Assembly: GCA_903813345.2 (NCBI GenBank)
Contig: CAIIXF020000012.1
Location: 10,956,932 to 11,020,931 of the forward strand
Reading direction: 5' to 3'
Source: Owenia fusiformis
Lineage: Eukaryota; Annelida; Polychaeta; Sabellida; Oweniidae
Length of the DNA stretch: 64,000 nt
Part shown: positions 10,181-21,282 of the stretch, in pieces
Layout of the letters: each line of letters opens with the position of its first letter
How positions within the stretch are numbered: position 1 is the first letter of the stretch
The notes under the pieces: model-generated
The model's input: only the letters and a program-made list of their open reading frames with translations
Databases searched by the model: none
What the model was told of the DNA's origin: nothing
Made by a program: the position numbers and the translations under genes

Positions 10181-12269
10181 TACAGTCTGGTATTATCTCG
10201 CGGTAGTCTAGTATAATCTCCGTCAGTCTTGTATAATTTCATGGCAGGATAAAATTATCTGATGGCATTATTGTATTATCTTAAAGTAGTCTGGTTTTAT
10301 CTCGTGTAAGTTCAAATCATCTCGCGGCAATCTGGTATTATCTCACGGCAGTCTGGTAACCTAATGCGGCAGTCTGATATAATCTCGCGACAGTCTGGAA
10401 TCATCTTGCAGCAGTGTGGTATTATCTCCAGGCAGTCTAGTATTATCTCACAGAATGTCTGGTATTTTCTCGCCGCAGTATGGTATTATCTCGCATTAGC
10501 CCGGTATCATCTTTTCAGCAGTCTGGTATATCTTGCAGCAGTCTGGTATCATCTCGCGGTAGTCTGGTAACATCTCACAGCAGTCTGGTATCATCTCGCC
10601 GCAGTCTGGTAACATCTTGCAGCAGTTAGCTGGTATCATCTTGCGGCAGTCTGGTATCAAACCACTGCAGTCTCGTATTATCCCTTGACAGTCTGGTATC
10701 ATCTTGCCATAGTCAGTTAACATCTCGCGGCAGTCTGGTATGATCTCGCTGCAGTCTGATATTATCTCACTGCAGTCTGATATCATCTCGTGGTAGTCTG
10801 GTAACATCTCAGGGCAGTCTCGAATCATCTTGCGGCAGGTGGTATTATCTCCTGGCAGTCAAGTATTATCTCACAGAATGTCTGGTATTATCTCGCCGCA
10901 GTATGGTATTATGTCGCATCAGTCTGGTATCATCTTGCGGCAGTCTGGTATTATCTCGCGGCAGTCTGGTATAATCTCGTGGCAGTCACTTTACATCTCG
11001 TGGCTGTCTTGAATTAACTTGCAGTTGTCTGGAATCATCTTGCGGCAGTCTGGTATTATCTTGCAGCAGTCTGGTATTATCTCACAGCAGTCTTGTATTA
11101 TCTTGCAGCAATCTGGTATCATCTTTCGGCAATCTGGTAACATCTCGCGGCAGTTTGGTATTATCTCGCGGCAGTCTGGTAGCATCTCGCAGCAGTCTGT
11201 TATCATCTTGCAACAGTCTGGTAACATCTCGCGGCAGTCTGGTATCATCTTGCGGCAGTCTGGAAACATCTCGCGGCAGTCTTGAATCATCTCGCGGCAG
11301 TCTGGTTTCATCTCGTGGCAGTTTGGTAACATCTTGCGGCAGTCTGGTAACATCTCACTGCAGTTTGGTATTATCTCGCGGCAGTCTAGTAACATCTTGT
11401 GGCAGTCTGGTATCAACTCGCAGCAGTTTGGTAACATCTTGCGGCAGTCTGGTAACATCTCACTGCAGTTTGTTATTATCTCGCGGCAGTCTGGTAACAT
11501 CTCGCGGCAGTCTGGTATTCGCAACAGTCTGGTAACATCTCGCGGCAGTCTGATAACATCTCCCGGCAGTCTGGCAGTCATCTTTCTGCAGACTGGTAAA
11601 ATCTCGTGGCAGTCTGAAATTATCTTGCGGCAGTCTGGTAACATCTCGCGGCAGTCTTGAATCATCTTGCAGCAGTGTGGTATTTTTTTCCCAGCACTCT
11701 GGTATTATCTCACAGCAGTCTGTTTATATGTTGCCGCAGTCTGGTATGATCTCGCGGCAGTCTGGTATGATCTCGCGGCAGTCTGGTATCAAACCACTGC
11801 AGCCTGGTATCATATCCCGGCGGTCTGGTATCATCTTGCGGCGGTCTGGTATTAACTCGCGGCTATCGGGTATCATATCCCGGCAGTCTGGTATTATCTT
11901 GCGGCAGTCTGATATTATCTCGCAACAGTCTGGTAGCATCTCGCGGCAGTCTGGTATCATCTTGCGGCAGTCTGGTAACATCTCGCGGCAGTCTGTTATC
12001 ATCTTGGGACAGTCTGGTAACATCTCGCCGCAGTTTGGTTTTGTCCTGCGGCAGTCTTGCAACATCTCGCGGCAGTCTGGTAACATCTCGTGTCAGTCTG
12101 GTATCATTTTGCTGCAGTCTGGTAACATCTTGCAGCAGTCTTGAATTATGTCGCAGCAGTCTGGTATCATCTCGCGGCAGTCTGGTATCATCTTGCGGCA
12201 GTCTGGTAACATCTTGGGGCAGTCTAGAATCATCTTGCAGCAGTGTGGTATTATCTCCCGGCAGTCTGG
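10181..12269 (+). repeat. 21-bp minisatellite, left block
   Basis: About 100 tandem copies of a unit close to CTCGCGGCAGTCTGGTATCA(T). Because 21 is divisible by 3, reading frames stay open for up to 224 codons on either strand (e.g. repeating DCREMIP on the minus strand). These are by-products, not genes. The array continues at 19325, and the Polinton inserted into one unit. Confidence 0.92.
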
Positions 12270-13968
12270 AGTAGTAATAGTCCGAGTAAATGATAATGCA
12301 ATTTTAGGCACCAAATCAGGCACGAACTTTGACCCCAGACGATTACCGAACGTTACGCCTACGTACGCCTACGCCTTACCCACGGTTTAAACGTAAAGGG
12401 GCCGCATGGAGACTGGAGACTGGAACCTACAGTTTAGTGACGTCTTACCCGAACGTAATACGGGATTCCCCAACGTTTCTCGAACGTAATACGGGATTTC
12501 CTAACAAACTTTGACCTCAGACGATTAGGGACGTAAGTCTGCGTTTCCCGATCGTTCATACGATTTCCGAACGTTTTAGTGACGCAAAAGTTGACTTCCG
12601 TGGATGACTGATGAACTGTTTGCTCGCTTGACTTCCGGAGTGAGGTCAGTGTGAATTTTCTCGGATGAGAAGCTCTGCTTGGTCAAACACGAATGATACA
12701 GTTTCGTAAAAGTAAAACGATTCTCGAACGTTTAGACGATATCCAAACGTCTTTTTGACGTCAGTGTTCCGTGGATGATTGATACTCTCCGATCGTTCGG
12801 TTGACTTTCGGAGACAATTGATAAGATAATAAAACCAAATGACAAATAATTTATCTGTTACCTATTACCTCTATAAAAAGTGACTATATAGCCTAGATTA
12901 TAAAATACAAAATGGATAGAGGCGGTTTGGCACTCATTACAATGAATATGGAAATAGATAGAAACGTTGTTACTACATATTTGTTCTTTGTTTGCCTAGT
13001 ATGGGAATACCATCACAGCAAGAAATCTGTATGTCACATATCAACATCCTACCAACGTTTCTCGAACGTATTCTCCGACGCCGGGTGAAGAGATTTCCTA
13101 CACCCCCACAGTTCCAACGCCCCCATCCCTGGTCATATAGGACCTACTGGATGATAATGTTCAACGTTTCTCGAGCGTATTCTCCAATGCTGGATGAAAT
13201 ACGAGATTTCCTACACCCCCACACTTCCGTAACCCAAATTCATTCCAAAATTAGGCAATGGAACAAAGTCGTAAAGCTGGCATAATTCTCTGTCATTTTT
13301 AAGACATAATAGAATACTTTTGCTTTGATTTTGAATAGGCAAAACGTTTGTAATGCGTTTCAGAGTATTCGCTTCGTCATGTATTCTCTAAACTATTGAT
13401 GTATAAGCTAGCTAAACACATAAACTATTTGATCATTCTTGGCATATATCTGAAGATTAATTACCCAAATATAACTATTTAGGTTCCAGTTCTCAGTTCA
13501 AAATCATTAAAATAAGTATAAAGTCTCACAACAACGGGACAATAATGTGTTATAAAGTTCTGAAGAAATCTGATATTTTACAAAAACAAAGAATCCTTAA
13601 CGAAGTGGCGAGATTCATGTAAAAAAGAATCAAGACAATTCTTTCACATATGACTACTTTAAGATGTATTGTTGTTTAGACTCGATAAAATGGAAGATAC
13701 TTACTTAAATTTTACAAGCAATAGTCAGCGTTTCTATGGATTGAAAATCCCTATAGTGAAATGGATATATGTACATTAAATGACTCGGGAAATTACAGCA
13801 AACATTAAAAAATATAGTTCTTCGTATGTACACTACATGCTCGGATTTTTTTTGTTTTTCTTAGCGTAGTATGGGAAATACCATCACAACAGGAAATCCG
13901 GAGGTCAAAGCAACCCACATTAACATAATACGACAGCCTACGTCACTCAATGTCTATCCTGGCTGTTT
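12270..13968 (+). repeat. Polinton left terminal inverted repeat
   Basis: About 1.70 kb, matching 17621-19324 in reverse with scattered differences. Contains several copies of a motif like AACGTTTCTCGAACGTA (near 12470, 13055, 13160). Confidence 0.9.
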
Positions 13969-14145
13969 TGCCCATCCAGACAATGCTTTCACAGAGTTAA
14001 CTTCCGCAATGCTATAAATAGATGTCAGTGTGATTAAGTACAGAAAGTTAAAAATTCGATTCCTCAATATAATATTATATATAAGGCTGATAATAGTTTC
14101 AACGCATTTCTTCCCCGTTCACATTACTATAGACATCACAGGACC

Positions 14146-14520
14146 ATGAAGCTGGTACCCTATGTAGACAACGCGGAAAAGTGGCACAGGTTAATCAAAG
14201 CAGCCAGAGAGAATAGACTGTCGACGCAAGTAGGCTTCGGAAAAAATCGTGCGAGCTACGTACCTGTCAGCGCCATCAAAGAACCCATTCGGGTGGTATC
14301 TCCGATGCAAGCAGTTGTTGACAGAGCTAAAGCCCAAATAGAGCATCAAAAGAAGAAGGTGGAAGAAAATGATCCCTATCATACTAAGGTGTACAAACTT
14401 AAGAAACCGCGTAAAGATGCTGTTTCCAAAGCAGTGTTTAAGAAGAAAAACATTAGAAAAACCAGATTGGACTTGTATAGACCACCAGGTATCCCTGCGA
14501 GAGGGAGGAAAATGAAATAG
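14146..14520 (+). CDS. Small basic protein of the Polinton, unknown function
   Basis: 124 residues from ATG, just inside the left repeat. Begins MKLVPYVDNAEKWHRLIKAA; the second half is Lys/Arg-rich with no Cys, and the end is PPGIPARGRKMK. I do not recognise the family. Size, charge and neighbour ATPase suggest a nucleic-acid-binding or virion-core-like role, but that is inference. Confidence 0.6.
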   Translation: MKLVPYVDNAEKWHRLIKAARENRLSTQVGFGKNRASYVPVSAIKEPIRVVSPMQAVVDRAKAQIEHQKKKVEENDPYHTKVYKLKKPRKDAVSKAVFKKKNIRKTRLDLYRPPGIPARGRKMK

Positions 14521-14941
14521 GACTGATATAATTGTCATTTTTCTATTTTGAATTAGGCAATAAAACAGTGATAAATGTATATTTTTCTAGTTTTGTTATT
14601 ATAAGAATTATATCATAATAAATAACTTTCTTACATATAAGGGAGAATTTGCTTGTAACATAGCATTGTGGAAGGGAGTGTATATCCAATACTTCAGAGG
14701 TAGCACGCTATAATTCTAAAAGAGGGTAGATTAATTGAAGCAAAAACATTTATTTATTTATTTACTAATACTCGTACAATGTGTTTCTTTTAGATCCAGT
14801 CTGCTGGGTATATCATCGATTGTCCTCATTTCTCTCGCTATCAGATTCATCTTCGCTCGTAGAATGTTTTTCATTAACTGATTGTTGTTGTTGTTCATCA
14901 CTGGACTCTTCACTTGTAGATTCATCATCAGCGAACAATTC
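14521..14941. other. Spacer between convergent Polinton genes
   Basis: AT-rich, with AATAAA-like signals on the plus side (near 14561, 14616). No gene seen. Confidence 0.4.
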
Positions 14942-16498
14942 TCAAGCCAAATATGAATATTTGTTTAGTGTTTTCTTGACTGCTCTTGATTGAGTCATGC
15001 CTTTCGCCAATAGTGCCTCCACTTCATCCATAATATCACGATGAACTTCACTGTACCTTAACCCCAGTATATATGACAGAAGCTCTCCATAGTGTTTCAA
15101 GAATAGCTGTCTGGCACTAAACACAGATTTCTGTCTGACTCTTTCAACCGCTTTTTTGGATGACATTCCTCTTTCTTTATACTTCTCGACCAGTTCATCC
15201 CAATCATCTTGTAGCTCATCGATGACTTTATCTTTAATGCGATTCAAAGTTACATTATCCTTCAAGTCTTCAGTATGGAAATCACATCTCATGACATCGT
15301 TTTCATCACTTTCCCTCAATTCGGGACAATGCCTTCTGTGTTCCCTCACGTCGAGTGGTGACAACATCACTACACCACAATCCGTACAATGAGGGGTAGA
15401 CATTGTCGTGGCAGGTATGTTAGGTTGATTGTTCATCGTGTAACCAATACTTGGATTCATTGTGTTGTACATGGTTGGATTCGCCATATAGTACATCCTC
15501 GGATCAGGATTCATCTTTGATTCTGCAGCGATGGATGTTGTACTGTAGTTTGCTCGGTTGATATTATCGAATGGTTCTTGATTTAAATTCACGCCTCTAC
15601 TTATATCCACGCTATTACACGGTATTGTGCTATATATTGGTGTTTGGTCCTCTTTGCCGTGAGAATAAAGTGCCGAAGATACGCCTATTGGTTGTTCAAT
15701 AGTAGCTGCAGCAACATCGTACAATCTCATATTTTCGGGAGTTTCTTGTTTCAGATCAACCAGTAGATGTCCATATGGGTGTTGAGTAGCCTTTTCGTAA
15801 GCATCCAATAATTTCTTCGAATTTCCAGGATACATCTGATGGGCTAATACGGCCACTTGTTGGCGATCCCTAGGATTTTTATACAACACTATGTAGTGAC
15901 AGTTTAGGCTCATAGTTCTGCTTTCACGACCATGATGAAATAGATTCTGCATCAGACAGATGACACTCAAATTTCTATGGTGAGAACCCTTAGTGTAGAG
16001 CTCAGAGATTCGCTTATCTTTAGTCATATCAGCCATTAGATCGTCGAAAATGATTAGATTTCTAACATTGAAATCCAGGAAACGTTGGTCACCCAATGAC
16101 TCTGGAATTCCCATGATAAATTCTATATTTTGAAAGCGGGTCTTTATTTCGACGTACATGGGCTGCCACTGTCCGAAGCACCAAATTATCCGTTGTGGGG
16201 GAGGGGTTATCTTTTTCTCCATATTTTCTATGAGTTCTTTGACATAGGTAGACTTGCCCGAACCTGTTGGACCAACCAACATCATCGTAAAGGGATGGTG
16301 AAGCATCTTTGTCCTATCACCATTGCATGGGTTAGCTGCCGAGTTTGTCATTGAATAAAATCCCCCATGATGCCGTTCGCAAGATGGCGCCATGATACGT
16401 TTTTTAGGTCCGTGATGTATTCTCTTATGACGATACATGCTGGTTTCATGACTGAATGTCTTCCCACACTCGCATGAATAGGAAGAACTATGAGGCAT
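14942..16498 (-). CDS. Polinton A32/FtsK-type packaging ATPase with zinc fingers
   Basis: 518 residues. Order: C2H2 finger at about 8-29 (C-x-C...H-x4-H), P-loop GPTGSGKST at 76-84, Walker B LIIFDD at 148-153, then an arginine-rich stretch (HHRNLSVICLMQN) typical of the Polinton/poxvirus A32-like packaging ATPases. A second C2H2-like motif (CTDCG...HRRHC) lies at about 374-394, followed by a charged helical tail to the C terminus. In the family this enzyme drives DNA into capsids. It is the only large reading frame of the element and is read toward the small basic gene. Confidence 0.82.
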   Translation of the reverse strand: MPHSSSYSCECGKTFSHETSMYRHKRIHHGPKKRIMAPSCERHHGGFYSMTNSAANPCNGDRTKMLHHPFTMMLVGPTGSGKSTYVKELIENMEKKITPPPQRIIWCFGQWQPMYVEIKTRFQNIEFIMGIPESLGDQRFLDFNVRNLIIFDDLMADMTKDKRISELYTKGSHHRNLSVICLMQNLFHHGRESRTMSLNCHYIVLYKNPRDRQQVAVLAHQMYPGNSKKLLDAYEKATQHPYGHLLVDLKQETPENMRLYDVAAATIEQPIGVSSALYSHGKEDQTPIYSTIPCNSVDISRGVNLNQEPFDNINRANYSTTSIAAESKMNPDPRMYYMANPTMYNTMNPSIGYTMNNQPNIPATTMSTPHCTDCGVVMLSPLDVREHRRHCPELRESDENDVMRCDFHTEDLKDNVTLNRIKDKVIDELQDDWDELVEKYKERGMSSKKAVERVRQKSVFSARQLFLKHYGELLSYILGLRYSEVHRDIMDEVEALLAKGMTQSRAVKKTLNKYSYLA

Positions 16499-16561
16499 GT
16501 TGACTTCTCTATTACTAATAGTTAAATGCTAATATTTTCAAAGTATCACTATTAAATAATA

Positions 16562-17050
16562 AATAATAATCAATTAGTGAACATGCTACTGAACATTAGT
16601 GAACATGCTACTGAACAATGGTGAACATGCTACTGAATAAAAGTGGACATGCTACTGAACATTAGTGAACATGCTACTGAACAATAGTGAACATGCTACT
16701 GAACAATAGTGAACATGCTATTAAACAATAGTGAACATGCTACTGAACATAAGTGAACATGCTACTGAACAATGGTGAACATGCTACTAAACAATAGTGA
16801 ACATGCTACTGAACATTAGTGAACATGCTACTGATCAATGGTGAATATGCTACTGAATAATAGTGGACATGCTACTGAACAATGATGAACATGCTACTGA
16901 ATAATAGTGGACATGCAACTGAACAATAGTGAACATGCTACTGAATAATAGTGATCATGCTACTGAACAATGGTGAACATGCTATAAAATAATAGTGGAC
17001 ATGCTACTGAACAATAGTGAACATGCTATTGTACAATAGTGAACATGCTA
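16562..17050 (+). repeat. 22-bp tandem array inside the Polinton
   Basis: About 22 copies of a unit close to AGTGAACATGCTACTGAACA(AT), directly upstream of the ATPase start. No reading frame of interest. Confidence 0.92.
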
Positions 17051-17600
17051 GTTCAAAATTAAAAATACAATTGAAAATTTTTGAAAGGGTAAAAAGTTTG
17101 CTGTGCAAAAATGAAGTGTTCTGACATCGTATGGTCTTAAGATCGACTAAAGATGCTGAAATAAGTGAAAATGAAACAATAAAATTGAAAATATTTGCAA
17201 GGGTAAAAATTTTATTATACAAAAATGAAGTGTGTTGACATCGTATAATATTCATATGGGTTAAGGATGCTGAAATAAGTGAAAAATGAAAAGTAAAATT
17301 GAAACTTTTTGCGATTGTAAAGAGTTACATGTATGATACAAAAATGAAGTGTATGGACATCTTATAGTCTTTATATGGGTTAGAGATGCTGAAATAAATG
17401 AAAAATATAATTGAAAATCTTTGCAAAGGTAAAATATTTGTTGGACACATATGTAGTGTGCTGACATCATAAAGTCTATATATGGACTAAATATGCTGAA
17501 ATAAGTGAAAAATGAAATGTAAAATTGAAAATGTTTGCAAGGGTAAAAAAAATGTCAAAACAAAATGAAGTATTCTCATATCGTAAAATATGTACAGGCA
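17051..17600 (+). repeat. ~115-bp tandem array inside the Polinton
   Basis: Four to five imperfect units sharing AAAATTGAAAATNTTTGCAA, GGGTAAAAA, AAAATGAAGTGT and GATGCTGAAATAAGTGAAAA. It joins the 22-bp array to the right terminal repeat. Confidence 0.8.
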
Positions 17601-17620
17601 AAACTATTTATCTAACCCAT

Positions 17621-19324
17621 AAACAGCCAGGATAGACATTGAGTGACGTAGGCTGTCGTATTATGTTTACGAGGGTTACTTTGACCTCTGGATTTCCTGT
17701 TGTGATGGTATTCCCCGTACTACGCTAAGAAAAACAAAAGACGAATATTTAGTGTATACATGTACACGTAGAACTATCTATATTTTCAATATCTTGCTGT
17801 CATTTCCGTGTCGTTTAATGTAGAAATATCCATTTCACTTTAGGGATTTCACTGCATTTCACGTAGAAACGCTGACTTTTGCTTGTAGAAGTTTAGTAAG
17901 TATCTTCCATTTTGTCAAGACTTAACAACAATACTACATCTTAAAGTAGTCATCTGTGAAAGAATTGTCTCGCCACTTCCTTAAGAATTCTTTATTTTTT
18001 ATAAAATGTCCTTTTTTAGAACTTTATGACACATTGTTGCCCCTTAGTTGTAAGAATATACTTATTTTAATGATTTTGTTGTCTGACTAAACTGAGAACT
18101 GGGCAATAAATAGTTACATTTGAGTAATTAATCTTAAAATATATGTCAAGAATGATCAAATAGTTCATGTTGGTTTAGAGAATACATGAGGAATCGAATA
18201 CTCTGAAACGCATTTCAAACGATTTGCCTATTCAAAATCAAAGCAAAAGTATTCTATTATGTCTTTAAAAATGACAGAAAATTTTGCATGCCTAGCTTTA
18301 CGACTTTGTTCCATTGCCTAATTTTGGAATGTAGAAAGTAAAGTCCATAGTTTGTCGGGGTTACGGACGTGTGGGGGTGTAGGAAATCTCGTATTTCATC
18401 CAGCATTGGAGAATACGTTCGAGAAACGTTGAACATTATCATCCAGTAGGTCCTATATGACCAGGGATGGGGGCGTTGGAACTGTGGGGGTGTAGGAAAT
18501 CTTGTATTTCACCCGGCGTCGGAGAATACGTTCGAGAAACGTTGGTAGGATGTTGACTTGTGACATACAGATTTCTTGCTGTGATGGTATTCCCATACTA
18601 GGCAAACAAAGAACAAATATGTAGTAACAACGTTTCTATCTATTTGCATATTCATTGTAATGAGTGCCAAACCTCTATTCATTTTGTATTTTATAATCTA
18701 GGCTATATAGTCACTTTTTATAGAGGTAATAGGTAACAGATTAATCATTTGTCATTTGGTTTTATTATCTTATCAATTGTCTCCGAAAGTCAACCGAACG
18801 GTCGGAGAGTATCAATCATCCACGGAACACTGACGTCAAAAAGACGTTTGGATATCGTCTAAACGTTCGAGAATCGTTTTACTTTTACGAAACTGTATCA
18901 TTCGTGTTTGACCAAGCAGAGCTTCTCATCCGAGAAAATTCACACTGACCTCACTCCGGAAGTCAAGCGAGCAAACAGTTCATCAGTCATCCACGGAAGT
19001 CAACTTTTGCGTCACTAAAACGTTCGGAAATCGTATGAACGAACGGGAAACGCAGACTTACGTCCCTAATCGTCTGAGGTCAAAGTTCTTTAGGAAATCC
19101 CGTATTACGTTCGAGAAACGTTGGGGAATCCCGTATTACGTTCGGGTAAGACGTCACTAAACTGTAGGTTCCAGTCTCCAGTCTCCATGCGGCCCCTTTA
19201 CGTTTAAACCGTGGGTAAGGCGTAGGCGTACGTAGGCGTAACATTCGGTAATCGTCTGGGGTCAAAGTTCGTGCCTGATTTGGTGCCTAAAATTGCATTA
19301 TCATTTACTCGGACTATTACTACT
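17621..19324 (-). repeat. Polinton right terminal inverted repeat
   Basis: Reverse of 12270-13968, nearly full length. The outer end CTATTACTACT abuts GTCTGG, the target duplication. Confidence 0.9.
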
Positions 19325-20165
19325 GTCTGGTATTATCTCGCAGCAGTCTGTTTATATCTTGCCGCAGTCTGGTATATTCTCGCGGCAGTCTGATATGATC
19401 TCCCGGCAGCCTGGTAACATCTCGCAGCAGTCTGGAATCATCTTGCAGCAATGTGGTTCTCCCGGCTGTCTAGTATTATATCGCAAAATGTCTGGTATTA
19501 TCTCTCTGCAGTATGATGTTATCTCGCATTAGTCTGTTATTATCTTGCGGCAACCTGGTATTATCTCGCGGCAACCTGGTATTATCTAGCGGCAGTCTGA
19601 TATTACTTCGTGGCAGTCTTGTATCATCTCGCGGAAGTCTGGTATTATCTCACGGCAGTATGGTATTAAACCACTGCTTTCTGGTATTATCCCGTGGCAG
19701 TATTGTATCATCTTGCGGCAGTCTGTTAACATCTCGCGACTGTCTGGTATTAACTCATGACAGTCTGGTATCATCTCGCAGCAGTCTGGGTACATCTCCC
19801 AGCAGTTTGGTATTATCTTGCAGCAGTCTGGTATTAGCTCCCGGCAGTCTGGTATTATCTCGCAGCCGTCTGGTATCATCTCGTGGCAGTCTGGTAACAT
19901 CTCCCAGCAGTCTGGTATTATCTTGCGGCAGTCTGGTATTATCTCCCGGCAGTCTGGTATTATATCGCGGCAGTCTGGTATTATCCCGCCGCAGCTGGTA
20001 ACATCTCGCGGCAGTCTTGTATCATTTATCGGCTGTATGGTATCATTTTGTGGCAGTCTGGTATTATCTCATGGCAGTCTTCTGTCATCTCGCGGCAGTC
20101 TGGTATCATATCACGGCAATCTGGTATCATCCCACACCAGTCTGGTAATACCTTGTGGCACTCTA
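19325..20165 (+). repeat. 21-bp minisatellite, right block
   Basis: Continuation of the array at 10181-12269 in the same orientation (GTCTGGTATTATCTCGCGGCA units). Confidence 0.9.
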
Positions 20166-20169
20166 CTCA

Positions 20170-20425
20170 ACCAGACTTTCATGAGGAAATACCAGAGTGA
20201 CGCAATATAATACCAGACTACCATGAGATAATACAATACAGCTGGACATAATACCAGACTGCCCTGAGATAATACCGGACTGCCATGAAATATTACCAGA
20301 CTGCCAGTAGATGATACCGATGTCTGCCGCAAGATAAAGAATATAATATATAGACTGCTGCAAGATGGCGTCAGACTGCCTAGAGATAATACCAGACTGC
20401 AGCAAGATGATATCAGGCTGTTTGG
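20170..20425 (-). repeat. 21-bp minisatellite, inverted block
   Basis: Units here read ACCAGACTGCC...GAGATAAT, i.e. the same repeat in opposite orientation, so the array flips near 20165-20170. Confidence 0.85.
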
Positions 20426-21104
20426 AGTAAAGTATTACGTTTTGGCAGTCTTATATATAGAAAATTGACCGACCTTGCAGAATATTGCAGTATACTTTTG
20501 ATGTATAGATCATGGGATGTGTGGTCAGATTCGCTATGAAGGAAGAGGCAGTAACTATAATAGAATAACGTTGTATAAATCTCCACTTCCTTTGAAGATC
20601 AAGTGTCCAGGACACTGTTCTTTGCTCTGCTTTGGAATTACCTCTGCCCATAAACTGACAATATTCGGTATTTGTATTGAAGTATTCTTGTCATACAAAT
20701 GTACAGATCCATTTACTTCTTCCTGCAATCAAATACATTTTACTAAAATTCAAGAAAAATCAAAATCAAATAAGTTCTGCAGTTATTGTATTGTAAGAGT
20801 TGTTTTGACTTAGTTATTTTTGAATGTGTTTTAATTCATCTATTTCAACAAATTAATCATTCTTACCTTTTAAATTGTTGCGATTCCTTTTAAACTACAG
20901 TGCATAGGATTCAAAAATGTCCATCAACTGTCTTTGCAAATATTATTTTCCATTTTGAGATCGTACATGTTATAACTTTGTGAACGACAGTTGAAATGCA
21001 AAACTTTGTGTAAATTCAAGCACTAAAGAAAACAACTATTTGTTTCGCTTCATGCCCCCAGGGTCGATTACTGGTTCGTTAATTTCAATTTGATGGTATA
21101 CATG
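20426..21104. other. Interior of CACTA-like element, right
   Basis: No gene or repeat recognised; open frames of under 100 codons lack any family likeness. Confidence 0.35.
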
Positions 21105-21260
21105 TGTGTATTCGGTTGTATTCTGCTGCAATTCGGAATGCGTTTGAATACAATGCAATACGACAATAAATATTAATCATGAATATATTTTACTTATTTT
21201 GCTGTATTTAGTATGTATTCGCATCGAATATAGAAAAAATATTTACACATATTCAGTTGT
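21105..21260. repeat. Right subterminal GAATACA repeats
   Basis: Cluster of TGTATTCGG, GAATACAATGC, GTATTCGCA motifs, mirroring the left end of the element. Confidence 0.6.
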
Positions 21261-21282
21261 ATTTGCACTGTTTCATGCAGTG

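Larger units (their letters stand above)
12270..19324. mobile_element. Short Polinton/Maverick (mini-Polinton), 7.06 kb
   Basis: Polinton hallmarks: ends AGTAGTAATAGTCC... with very similar inverted repeats of about 1.7 kb, and an exact 6-bp target duplication GTCTGG (12264-12269; 19325-19330), both inside the 21-bp minisatellite. The interior (13969-17620) carries a small basic protein and a packaging-type ATPase in convergent orientation, plus two tandem arrays. Typical Polintons are 15-20 kb with polymerase, integrase, protease and capsid genes; none of those is recognised here, so this is a short form presumably mobilised by others. The two reading frames present look whole. Close similarity of the arms points to a recent insertion. 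Confidence 0.88.
8941..21282. mobile_element. CACTA/EnSpm-like element, 12.3 kb, with nested Polinton
   Basis: Both ends carry the perfect 15-base inverted repeat CACTGCATGAAACAG (8941-8955; reverse at 21268-21282), flanked by TTA on each side (8938-8940, 21283-21285). CACTG-type termini and a 3-bp target duplication are usual for CACTA/EnSpm. The subterminal regions (about 8990-9400 and 21105-21260) are dense in GAATACA/TGTATTC motifs, as in this superfamily. The interior holds the 21-bp minisatellite interrupted by the Polinton at 12270-19324; without that guest the element is about 5.3 kb. No transposase is seen, so it is probably non-autonomous. Confidence 0.75.

Noticed and set aside
10364-12144. 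Long overlapping reading frames on both strands
   Set aside because: All are translations of the 21-bp minisatellite; no start context or family likeness.
10181-12269. Regular repeat array as a possible CRISPR
   Set aside because: Units are contiguous with no unique spacers, and the region is eukaryotic.
14781-15392. Plus-strand Ser-rich frames
   Set aside because: Shadows of the Polinton ATPase gene and its 3' side.
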